Position numbers and translations under genes: made by a program
Assembly: GCA_002319885.1 (NCBI GenBank)
Contig: DCFT01000166.1
Coordinates: 1 to 25,879, forward strand
Origin: Bacteroidales bacterium UBA1797
GTDB lineage: Bacteria > Bacteroidota > Bacteroidia > Bacteroidales > VadinHA17
Direction: 5' to 3'
DNA: 25,879 nt
Notes under the pieces: model-generated
What the model saw: the letters and a program-made list of their open reading frames with translations, nothing else
The model's database searches: none
Told to the model about the DNA's origin: nothing
Part shown: piece after piece, positions 17,079 to 24,392 of the stretch
Layout: each line of letters begins with the position of its first letter
Numbering within the stretch: position 1 is the stretch's first letter

Positions 17079-17453
17079 TCATTTATGGACAATATCCCTC
17101 CCAAAGGGCGACAGAGCTATTGCAGTAAGTTTAAAATGCTGCAGACCAAAAGGGATACCGATTATTGTTATACAAAGCAGAAGTCCGAAAATGGCATGTG
17201 TGATGGCAATCCACAAACCGCCACAGAGCAGCCAGATAATATTCATTATAATATAAAGACAGCCCGAAGCTCTCGAATGTACAACTGTTTCGCGCCCGAA
17301 CGGCCATAATGACAATGAAGCCATTTTCAATGTCTGGATACCAAACGGTATGCCAACAATGGTCAGCATCAGAATAATACTTCCGATAAAGTATTCGATA
17401 GCTATTATTATGCCTCCAAAAATTAGCCAGATGAGATTTCCTAAAAAATTCAT
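17079..17453 (-). CDS. YccF-domain inner membrane protein
   Basis: This is a 124-residue, strongly hydrophobic protein of the YccF (DUF307) family, whose function is not well defined. It shows an internal duplication: residues 32-57 (IVGIPFGIQTLKMASL through WPFGRETV) and 97-122 (IIGIPFGLQHFKLTAI through SPFGRDIV) are clear copies, each preceded by hydrophobic segments (about 5-31 and 66-96). Membrane location is therefore nearly certain. It starts 18 bp after the stop of the MuiA-like gene on the same strand, so the two are probably cotranscribed. That pairing suggests, but does not show, an envelope role. Confidence 0.88.
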   Translation of the reverse strand: MNFLGNLIWLIFGGIIIAIEYFIGSIILMLTIVGIPFGIQTLKMASLSLWPFGRETVVHSRASGCLYIIMNIIWLLCGGLWIAITHAIFGLLLCITIIGIPFGLQHFKLTAIALSPFGRDIVHK

Positions 17454-17471
17454 AATTGATTAATTATTGAT

Positions 17472-19088
17472 TCATTCAAGAACAACTGTTTTATCTTTGG
17501 GATACTTTACAGAGTATGTAAGGATTATCTGCTTGGTTTCCTGAGGTTTAATTTCGAGGTCCCATGTTATTTCACCGGTCTGCCCATTAAGTTTTCCACC
17601 TGAAAGCTCAACCGGGTCAACGTTAATACTACTGTTCGAAGAAACAGGAATCTGATCATTAAGAGTGATCTTAATACTGTTTGTTTTATTATTTCTGACA
17701 GTAAGTAAAAATGAGTAGGTGTCGGTTCTGTTAGCTCCGATAAACTTCCTGCTGGTAAAATCTTTTCTTTTTTCCCTTTTTACAAGTATACTGTTATCTG
17801 TCCCAAGCGAAATTGTAAGTGTATCTTTTAACTGGTTTACATTAAGAGTTGATTTACCTACGAAAGAGTTCTCGAAATAAAGAGTCGCCTCACCGGTCTG
17901 AAGGCTCAGTTTTGCCCAATCTGTAATATTAGCAGTAAGATACGCCAGAGGTGACAGCTTTGGCATTGTAATGTATTTATAATCGGCAGGAGCCGTTATC
18001 CTTTGAATTTCTACGGTCTGAACCTTTCCATCTGCCGGAATTGTGTAAGGCATAGCAATGTCGAAAGTGATTGTCGTTTCTCCAACCTGCTTTTGAACTT
18101 CCGGCGGAGCTGATTCCATTGCTTTTTCGTCCTTCATTTTATCCGCACTTACCATTTCCATCATCACAGGAGCTTCACTTCTTTTTGCTGCTGATGCCAT
18201 CCCTCTGATCCTGACAGGAGCTGGATTATAGAAATCAACAAACCATGGATTCAGAACTGGAATATCGCCTGCCACCCACGGCGTAGCATTGGAGAAACTC
18301 AGTTTAACATCTTTCCAGTCGACACCTGTATTCTGAAAAACATTTGCTTTATAAAATATTGATACAGGATTTTTTATGTCATCAACCCTTATATCATAAG
18401 AGGGATACCATCCGGCATTTGATACGACATAGCTAAATGTGAGCCTTCCGCTAACCTGTTTTTCAGAAGCAACAGATACAAGAATTTCACCTGAGGGAAG
18501 TTGTTGTTTTCCGAGCTTCTCGGATATCTGTTGTTGCAGAGCCGCAATCTGTTTGTTATAATCTTTTACGAGTCTCTGTTTTTTTAATGTATTTGTGTAG
18601 ATCTGGTCCATATTACCGGTATACAGATCCATAAAATTTTTAAATTGGTCAAGCGAAAATGTTGAAGACTTGACAAGCACTGCATTATTAGCTGTCAGAA
18701 AATCCTCCTTTCTTTTAAGTACCTCTATGTCAGTGTTTTCATCTGTGACTTTAAGCTGGAGCGTTTCGATCTGGCTCCTGATACTTTTTACTTCAGGTGA
18801 ATCTTCAAGATTCTGAAGGTAATTGTTTCTGTGATTTACCGAAAGGACTGTAAATTCTCCATAACCTTTAACCTGTATGCTTTGCACATCAATATAAGGT
18901 GAAAGACCCGTGAGTCTTAATATACTTTTACCTGGTAATATTGAAACAGAAGTCTCATGTTCAATCTGGGCCCGGTCGGGGTAGACAGTAACATGTTTTA
19001 TTTCAGCCTTAATCTCCTTTTCTGTCTGCGCGATAAGATTTGTAAGTACTGAAATAATGAATACTGAAGTTATTAATATTTTCTTCAT
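17472..19088 (-). CDS. MuiA-family protein with DUF4140 and DUF4139 domains
   Basis: This is a 538-residue exported protein. The N-terminus MKKILITSVFIISVLTNLIAQ is a Sec signal peptide. Residues about 30-85 match the DUF4140 N-terminal domain (HVTVYPDRAQIEHE, LRLTGLSPYIDVQSIQV). About 90-190 form a long coiled-coil rich in Gln, Lys and Glu (SIRSQIETLQLKV, QIAALQQQISEKL). About 205-538 are the DUF4139 beta-rich domain (VSNAGWYPSYDIRVDDI, VDWKDVKLSFSNATPW). The family is annotated as mucoidy inhibitor A, and the biochemical role is unknown. A basic/acidic low-complexity linker lies near 300-340. It is the first gene of a probable pair with yccF. Confidence 0.9.
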   Translation of the reverse strand: MKKILITSVFIISVLTNLIAQTEKEIKAEIKHVTVYPDRAQIEHETSVSILPGKSILRLTGLSPYIDVQSIQVKGYGEFTVLSVNHRNNYLQNLEDSPEVKSIRSQIETLQLKVTDENTDIEVLKRKEDFLTANNAVLVKSSTFSLDQFKNFMDLYTGNMDQIYTNTLKKQRLVKDYNKQIAALQQQISEKLGKQQLPSGEILVSVASEKQVSGRLTFSYVVSNAGWYPSYDIRVDDIKNPVSIFYKANVFQNTGVDWKDVKLSFSNATPWVAGDIPVLNPWFVDFYNPAPVRIRGMASAAKRSEAPVMMEMVSADKMKDEKAMESAPPEVQKQVGETTITFDIAMPYTIPADGKVQTVEIQRITAPADYKYITMPKLSPLAYLTANITDWAKLSLQTGEATLYFENSFVGKSTLNVNQLKDTLTISLGTDNSILVKREKRKDFTSRKFIGANRTDTYSFLLTVRNNKTNSIKITLNDQIPVSSNSSINVDPVELSGGKLNGQTGEITWDLEIKPQETKQIILTYSVKYPKDKTVVLE

Positions 19089-19110
19089 CGCATATTTGGA
19101 TTTTGTTGCT

Positions 19111-19118
19111 TAAAGGTA
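19111..19118 (-). promoter_or_regulatory. Weak candidate -7 box for the MuiA-yccF unit
   Basis: On the minus strand this reads TACCTTTA, one base off the TAnnTTTG consensus, and would start transcription about 18 bases before the ATG at 19088. No clear -33 element accompanies it. Confidence 0.3.
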
Positions 19119-19147
19119 AAACTTTTATTTAATTAACTTGAAATCCA

Positions 19148-19251
19148 TTAACCACAATGGTCACAAAGATTATCACTTAGGTCACAAAGAACTGAATTGG
19201 CTGGAATTGTCTATGTATCCTCTATGTATACCTTGTGTTCTTTGTGGTTAA
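19148..19251. repeat. 104-bp imperfect inverted-repeat element
   Basis: The outer 21 bp on each side (19148-19168 and 19231-19251) are inverted copies matching at 17 of 21 positions. Each starts TTAACCACAA and carries a second CACAA nine bases further in. Inside are two direct copies of GGTCACAAAGA (19159-19169 and 19180-19190) and two of CTATGTAT (19211-19218 and 19222-19229). It lies between the divergent MuiA-like and flavoprotein genes and has no coding content. Its end 12-mer TTAACCACAAAG recurs at 16887-16898. Confidence 0.8.
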
Positions 19252-19320
19252 ATAGGGGACTTCTGAAGACTTAATATATGTTAAATATCTCTTTTCCTGC
19301 TCAAGATATGTTAATTAACC

Positions 19321-19328
19321 TACCTTTG
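19321..19328 (+). promoter_or_regulatory. Candidate -7 box for the nitronate monooxygenase-like gene
   Basis: TACCTTTG fits TAnnTTTG exactly and lies 20 bp before the ATG at 19349, giving a short leader. A clear TTTG at the -33 position is missing, so the call rests on the -7 box and its position. Confidence 0.45.
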
Positions 19329-19348
19329 GCAAATATTATAAATTATAA

Positions 19349-20416
19349 ATGAACGGATTAAGAATTGGGAATCTTGCAATAGCTGTACCAATAATACAGG
19401 GAGGAATGGGAGTGGGGATATCTCTTTCGGGACTCGCTTCTGCAGTAGCAAATGAAGGTGGTGCTGGAGTTATCTCAAGTGCGGGACTAGGACTTTTATA
19501 CAGGGAATTTTCAAAAGATTTTCTTGAAGCAAGTATATACGGACTTAAAGAAGAGATACGTAAAGCGCGTGAGAAAACTTTAGGTGTTATCGGGGTAAAT
19601 GTAATGGTTGCTATGACCAATTTCACCGATATGATTAAAACAGCCATCTCTGAAAAGGTTGATTTAATTACAGCTGGCGCCGGTCTTCCGTTGGATCTTC
19701 CGTCTTTCTTAAAAAAAGACAGTGTGACGAAACTAATCCCGATTGTGTCATCAGCCAGAGCTGCCAAAATCATTTGTGAAAAGTGGAAAGCCAATTACGA
19801 TTATCTACCCGACGCGGTTATTGTTGAAGGACCGAAGGCAGGTGGCCATCTGGGTTTTAAAGAGGATCAGATTTTTGATAATGATTATTCTCTAGAAAAA
19901 CTGGTTCCCGAAATAGTAAGCGAACTGAAGGTGTTTGAGGAGAAATATGGTAAAAAAATTCCACTCATTGCCGCCGGAGGAATTTATACAGGTGAGGACA
20001 TACATAAAATTCTCGATCTTGGAGCCTCGGGTGTTCAAATGGGAACGCGTTTTGTGACAACTGACGAATGCGATGCTTCACTTGCTTTCAAACAAGCTTA
20101 TATCGATGCTGAGAGTTCAGATATTGAGATCATTAAGAGCCCGGTCGGTATGCCTGGCAGGGCAATCCTCAGCAATTTCATAACTAAAGTCAGGGAAGGT
20201 AAAAAACAACCGAAAATTTGTCCATTCAAATGCATCAAGACGTGTGATATATCGAAGAGTCCATATTGCATAATTGTTGCACTCATTAATGCTCTTAAAG
20301 GTAATTTTGAAAACGGATATGCATTCTGTGGTGCAAATGCATTCAGGGCAACTAAAATAACTTCGGTAAAGGAGATCTTTCAGTCCTTATTAAAAGAATA
20401 TAAAGAGAGTAAATAG
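19349..20416 (+). CDS. Nitronate monooxygenase/FabK-like flavoprotein with C-terminal Cys cluster
   Basis: This is a 355-residue FMN-dependent TIM-barrel protein of the nitronate monooxygenase / 2-nitropropane dioxygenase family (COG2070). The flavin-site motifs are in order: PIIQGGMGVGISL (14-26), GAGLPLDLP (110-118), VEGPKAGGHLGF with putative catalytic H167, PLIAAGGIYTGED (205-217) and GASGVQMGTRF (225-235). Family members oxidise alkyl nitronates or, in the FabK branch, reduce enoyl-ACP, and the sequence alone does not decide between them. The last 65 residues carry five cysteines, C291, C295, C299, C307 and C327, in a CPFKCIKTCD arrangement that could bind metal or an Fe-S cluster. It is transcribed toward sufB, but a 362-bp gap makes it a separate unit. 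Confidence 0.85.
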   Translation: MNGLRIGNLAIAVPIIQGGMGVGISLSGLASAVANEGGAGVISSAGLGLLYREFSKDFLEASIYGLKEEIRKAREKTLGVIGVNVMVAMTNFTDMIKTAISEKVDLITAGAGLPLDLPSFLKKDSVTKLIPIVSSARAAKIICEKWKANYDYLPDAVIVEGPKAGGHLGFKEDQIFDNDYSLEKLVPEIVSELKVFEEKYGKKIPLIAAGGIYTGEDIHKILDLGASGVQMGTRFVTTDECDASLAFKQAYIDAESSDIEIIKSPVGMPGRAILSNFITKVREGKKQPKICPFKCIKTCDISKSPYCIIVALINALKGNFENGYAFCGANAFRATKITSVKEIFQSLLKEYKESK

Positions 20417-20588
20417 TCTCTGAGTATACGATTATCATTAAGATTCACAACGCACGACGTAAAATACAAGGATAGCGTTTAAAAGTCCTGTGTGCAGTCT
20501 TTTCGTTACTTTGTCTTTGCATTTTATATCCCTGCCTTCATTAGTTCAGATTTTGCTGGTAAAATCTTCTTCCAATCCATTTTTTTTA

Positions 20589-20596
20589 TATTTTTG
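20589..20596 (+). promoter_or_regulatory. Candidate -7 box for the suf operon
   Basis: TATTTTTG fits TAnnTTTG exactly. Transcription would begin near 20602, giving a leader of about 175 bases that contains the whole compound inverted repeat. No matching -33 TTTG at the usual distance was found. Confidence 0.4.
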
Positions 20597-20667
20597 TATG
20601 TTTATTTAGATTAAATACAATTAACGGAATGGTTATTGTGATATCAATTTAGGATACATATCCCTCC

Positions 20668-20755
20668 ATTGATTTTCTTCGTTTACCCCGCCCCCAAGGG
20701 GAGCGAAGAAAATCAATTTACTCCCCTTGGGGTTGGGGTAAATAAATTGATTTTC
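20668..20755. repeat. Compound alternating inverted repeat before sufB
   Basis: ATTGATTTTC occurs three times in alternating orientation. The arms at 20668-20681 and 20704-20717 are perfect 14-bp inverted copies around a 22-base centre. The arms at 20708-20720 and 20743-20755 are perfect 13-bp inverted copies around another 22-base centre. The two centres (20682-20703 and 20721-20742) are G/C-rich, each with a CCCC...GGGG core, and are themselves inverted copies differing at about two positions. The element ends 23 bp before the sufB ATG. Confidence 0.85.
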
Positions 20756-20778
20756 GAGCGACTTAGTTGATAATTATT

Positions 20779-22230
20779 ATGATGGAAAAAGACAACGATA
20801 AAATATTGAGCGAAGTAACAACCGGTGAATATAAATATGGATTCTACTCCAACATCGAAATGGACAGGATCCCTAAAGGGTTGAGTGAGGAGGTGGTCAG
20901 ACTAATTTCCTTCAAAAAAAATGAACCTGAGTGGTTACTCGATTTCCGTCTGAAATCATATCGCCACTGGCTGACGATGAAAATGCCAACGTGGCCGAAC
21001 CTCAGGATACCTCCTATCAATTACCAGGATATTATTTTTTATGCTGCCCCCAAAGAGAGGAAGAATCTTAAAAGTGTTGATGATATCGATCCTGAACTCC
21101 GGAAGACGTTTGATAAGCTGGGAATACCCCTGGAAGAACAAAAGCATCTTGCAGGAGTTGCTGTTGACGCTGTTATTGACAGTGTATCTATTAAAACAAC
21201 TTTTAAAGAAACACTTGCAGAAATGGGAATTATCTTTTGTTCCTTCAGTGATGCTGTTAAGGAATATCCCGACCTCGTAAAAAGATATATGGGTTCAGTA
21301 GTTCCTTATACCGATAATTTTTTTGCAACACTTAACTCTGCAGTTTTCAGCGATGGTTCCTTCTGCTATATCCCTAAAGGAGTAAGATGTCCAATGGAAC
21401 TATCAACCTATTTCAGGATAAACTCCGCAAACACGGGGCAGTTTGAACGCACACTGCTGATTGCTGATGAGGAAAGCTATGTCAGCTATCTTGAAGGGTG
21501 TACTGCCCCTTCAAGAGACGAGAATCAGCTTCATGCCGCAATTGTCGAGATAGTTGCTGAAAAAAATGCAGAAGTGAAATATTCTACTGTGCAGAATTGG
21601 TATCCGGGAGACAAAGAAGGAAAAGGAGGTGTTTTCAATTTTGTGACTAAAAGAGGAATGTGTAAAGGAGAAAATTCAAAAATATCCTGGACTCAAATAG
21701 AAACAGGCTCTGCAATAACATGGAAATATCCTTCCTGTATTTTACGCGGTGATAATTCAACAGGTGAATTTTATTCTGTAGCAGTTACAAATAATCATCA
21801 GCAGGCCGACACTGGAACCAAAATGACCCACATCGGGAAAAATACTAAGAGTACAGTTGTCTCAAAAGGAATCTCTGCCGGTTATGGTCAGAACAGCTAC
21901 CGTGGACTTGTAAAAGTATTGAAGAATGCCACTAATGCCAGGAATTATTCACAGTGTGATTCACTCTTGCTTGGCGATAAATGCGGAGCCCATACTTTCC
22001 CTTATCTGGAGGTTGATAACTCTACTTCAATTGTTGAACACGAAGCAACGACTTCCAAGATAGGCGAGGATCAGATTTTCTATTGCAACCAGAGGGGCAT
22101 TTCAACTGAAGATGCGATAGGTCTTATCGTCAACGGATATGCCAGGGAAGTAATTAATAAATTGCCAATGGAATTTGCAGTAGAAGCCCAGAAACTTCTT
22201 CAGATAAGTCTGGAAGGCAGTGTGGGATAG
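20779..22230 (+). CDS. sufB: Fe-S cluster assembly scaffold subunit SufB
   Basis: SufB forms the SufBC2D scaffold on which Fe-S clusters are built in the cytosol. The protein has 483 residues, as expected. The start is placed at ATG 20779 (or the adjacent ATG at 20782), because the in-frame TTG at 20767 only adds four residues not seen in the family. The beta-helix core is marked by YIPKGVRCPMELSTYFRINS and YLEGCTAPSRDENQLHAA. The C-terminal catalytic region has C393 in QCDSLLLGDKC and H421 in VEHEATTSKIGEDQ, matching E. coli C405 and H433 in spacing and context. SufC follows after 30 bp. It is the first gene of a sufBCDSE operon, and no sufA or sufR-type regulator is visible in the window. 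Confidence 0.97.
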   Translation: MMEKDNDKILSEVTTGEYKYGFYSNIEMDRIPKGLSEEVVRLISFKKNEPEWLLDFRLKSYRHWLTMKMPTWPNLRIPPINYQDIIFYAAPKERKNLKSVDDIDPELRKTFDKLGIPLEEQKHLAGVAVDAVIDSVSIKTTFKETLAEMGIIFCSFSDAVKEYPDLVKRYMGSVVPYTDNFFATLNSAVFSDGSFCYIPKGVRCPMELSTYFRINSANTGQFERTLLIADEESYVSYLEGCTAPSRDENQLHAAIVEIVAEKNAEVKYSTVQNWYPGDKEGKGGVFNFVTKRGMCKGENSKISWTQIETGSAITWKYPSCILRGDNSTGEFYSVAVTNNHQQADTGTKMTHIGKNTKSTVVSKGISAGYGQNSYRGLVKVLKNATNARNYSQCDSLLLGDKCGAHTFPYLEVDNSTSIVEHEATTSKIGEDQIFYCNQRGISTEDAIGLIVNGYAREVINKLPMEFAVEAQKLLQISLEGSVG

Positions 22231-22260
22231 AGCAGAATTTTATTATCTTAATATATTGTT

Positions 22261-23025
22261 ATGTTGATTATTAATAATTTAAAAGCCTCAATAGGAGGTA
22301 AAAGTATTTTAAAAGGAATTAGTCTTGAAGTCAAACCAGGGGAGATTCATGCAATTATGGGCCCTAACGGTTCTGGTAAAAGCACTCTTGCAGCAGTACT
22401 TGCCGGGAGGGAATTTGTGGAAGTGACAGAAGGAACAGTTACATATTTCGGAAAGAACCTTCTCGAAATGGCAGCAGAAGACAGGGCAAAAGAAGGAATA
22501 TTCCTAGGGTTTCAGTATCCTATTGAAATTCCTGGTGTGAGTATGGTCAACTTCATGAAGACAGCTGTTAATGAACATCGTAAACATAAGGGCCTTGATC
22601 CTCTGTCTGCTTCTGATTTTCTGAAACTGATGCGCGATAAGAAGGAGCTTGTAGAGATTGATTCAAAACTTGCGAACAGATCAGTGAATGAGGGTTTCTC
22701 AGGTGGAGAAAAGAAAAAGAACGAAATCTTCCAGATGGCAATGCTCGATCCTAAGCTCGCAATTCTTGATGAAACTGATTCAGGCCTTGATATTGATGCA
22801 TTACGAATAGTGGCAAACGGTGTCAATAAACTCAAACATCCCGATAATTCATTTATTGTTATTACACATTACCAGAGGCTTCTCGATTATATAATACCCG
22901 ATGTGGTTCATGTGCTTTATGATGGAAGGATTGTTAAAACGGCAGGAAAAGAACTTGCTCTTGAACTGGAAGAAAAGGGGTATGACTGGATAAAAAAAGA
23001 GATTGAAAATAATGTAGAAGCATGA
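22261..23025 (+). CDS. sufC: Fe-S cluster assembly ATPase SufC
   Basis: SufC is the ABC-type ATPase of the SufBC2D complex and drives the conformational change that allows cluster assembly. It is soluble, not a transporter subunit. It has 254 residues, normal for the family. Walker A is GPNGSGKS (34-41), followed by the SufC-typical GFQYPIEIPGV (83-93). The signature is FSGGEKKKNEIFQ (146-158), Walker B is LAILDETDSGLD (167-178), and the switch histidine is H203 in VITHYQRLL. Its stop overlaps the sufD start by 4 bp (ATGA at 23022-23025), a sign of translational coupling. Confidence 0.97.
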   Translation: MLIINNLKASIGGKSILKGISLEVKPGEIHAIMGPNGSGKSTLAAVLAGREFVEVTEGTVTYFGKNLLEMAAEDRAKEGIFLGFQYPIEIPGVSMVNFMKTAVNEHRKHKGLDPLSASDFLKLMRDKKELVEIDSKLANRSVNEGFSGGEKKKNEIFQMAMLDPKLAILDETDSGLDIDALRIVANGVNKLKHPDNSFIVITHYQRLLDYIIPDVVHVLYDGRIVKTAGKELALELEEKGYDWIKKEIENNVEA

Positions 23026-24380
23026 ACGGGAAATCTGAAATAACTGAAAAATATCTGGATCTTTATAAAGATAATATTACTAAGATTTCCGGTGTATCAT
23101 CGCCTTTTATAAATTCTTTCAGAGCACCTGCTCTTAAAAAATTCAGCGAACTGGGAATCCCATCAAAGAAAGATGAGGCATATAAATATACCAATCTCAA
23201 TGTTTTTTTTGATCACGATTATGAGAGCTATTTTATGCCCCTGCCTTCTGATTTTGCTGAAGCCGAAAAATTCCGCTGTGAAGTAACTAATCTCGATACA
23301 CATGGAATTGTATTACTGAACGGATTTTATCCTACTGTGAATGAAAAACTCCGTCAGTTACCAAGTGGTGTATGGATAGGTAGTCTGAGCGAAGCAGCTG
23401 TACGGTTTAAAGACATTTTTGAAAAACATTTTGGTAAATATGCAAGAAGCGAAACAGACGGCCTGGTGCACCTGAATACCGCAATGGCTTCCGACGGTGT
23501 GTTTGTTTATATCCCTGAAGGAGTAACTCTGAATAAACCTGTCCAGGTTGTAAATCTGGTTCAAGCGGGCAATGATATATTTAATCAGCACAGAAATCTT
23601 ATAATTGCAGAAAAAAATTCAAATTTTTCCATAATAATCTGTGATCATACGCTTTCGCCTCAGAAGTTCCTGACAAATTCTGTTACAGAGATATTTGTTG
23701 GTGAGAATGCACATTTTGATATTATAAGAGTACAGAATGAACATAATAATGCGTGCAAAATCACAAATACCTTTATTCATCAGGAAAAAAACAGTGTTAC
23801 CTCCTCCAATAATATTACTCTTCATGGTGGACTTATTCGCAACAGTACTTATCACTACCTTGGTGGCGAAGGTGCTGAAAGCTATTCTTACGGATTGTTT
23901 CTTGCCGACAAATGGCAGCATATCGATAATTTTGTAAATGTCGACCATGCATTTCCTCACTGTACAAGCAACCAGTTGTTTAAAGGGGTCCTTGATGATA
24001 TGTCAACCGGAGCCTTTAACGGACGTATACTGGTACGTCAGGATGCTCAGGGTACACTCGCTTATCAGAGGAATAATAACATCCTTCTCACTGATGATGC
24101 AAAGATGGACTCCAAGCCACAGCTTGAGATTTATGCCGATGATGTTAAATGCAGTCATGGTGCTACAGTCGGTCAACTAAACGATGATGCATTATTTTAT
24201 TTGCAATCGCGTGGCATAAATAAACGTGAAGCAAAGCTCATGCTTATGTTCGGGTTCGCTCACGAAGTGATCCAGAATATAAAGATTGAACCGCTTCGGG
24301 AAAGAATGGATAATCTTGTTATGCAACGCCTGAAAGGTGAACTGTCGAGGTGTGCAAGTTGCATGGTAAAGTGCGGGTAA
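23022..24380 (+). CDS. sufD: Fe-S cluster assembly scaffold subunit SufD
   Basis: SufD is the SufB paralogue that completes the SufBC2D scaffold. It has 452 residues, in the family range. The beta-helix core is seen from about 130 to 380 (FVYIPEGVTLNKPVQVV, STGAFNGRILVRQDAQGT). Conserved H379 in CSHGATVGQ corresponds by motif to the SufD histidine implicated in cluster assembly. The C-terminal tail ends RCASCMVKCG with C444, C447 and C451, an extra cysteine group that E. coli SufD is not known for. The start overlaps sufC by 4 bp, and sufS begins 12 bp downstream. Confidence 0.96.
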   Translation: MNGKSEITEKYLDLYKDNITKISGVSSPFINSFRAPALKKFSELGIPSKKDEAYKYTNLNVFFDHDYESYFMPLPSDFAEAEKFRCEVTNLDTHGIVLLNGFYPTVNEKLRQLPSGVWIGSLSEAAVRFKDIFEKHFGKYARSETDGLVHLNTAMASDGVFVYIPEGVTLNKPVQVVNLVQAGNDIFNQHRNLIIAEKNSNFSIIICDHTLSPQKFLTNSVTEIFVGENAHFDIIRVQNEHNNACKITNTFIHQEKNSVTSSNNITLHGGLIRNSTYHYLGGEGAESYSYGLFLADKWQHIDNFVNVDHAFPHCTSNQLFKGVLDDMSTGAFNGRILVRQDAQGTLAYQRNNNILLTDDAKMDSKPQLEIYADDVKCSHGATVGQLNDDALFYLQSRGINKREAKLMLMFGFAHEVIQNIKIEPLRERMDNLVMQRLKGELSRCASCMVKCG

Positions 24381-24392
24381 TCAGGATATTTC

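Larger units (their letters stand above)
20417..20778. other. Intergenic region upstream of the suf cluster
   Basis: No gene is seen in these 362 bp. From the left they hold a weak stem (AAAAG at 20481-20485, CTTTT at 20499-20503, with CTG/CAG inside) that might end the upstream transcript, an A/T-rich stretch with a good -7 box at 20589-20596, and a compound inverted repeat at 20668-20755 just before sufB. Confidence 0.7.

Noticed and set aside
19336..19794. 152-residue open frame on the minus strand
   Set aside because: It lies antisense over the start of the flavoprotein gene, shows no family motif, and the + frame has clear flavin-site motifs.
20767..20778. TTG start for sufB giving four extra residues
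   Set aside because: Two ATG codons follow at 20779 and 20782, and the added residues are not typical of SufB.
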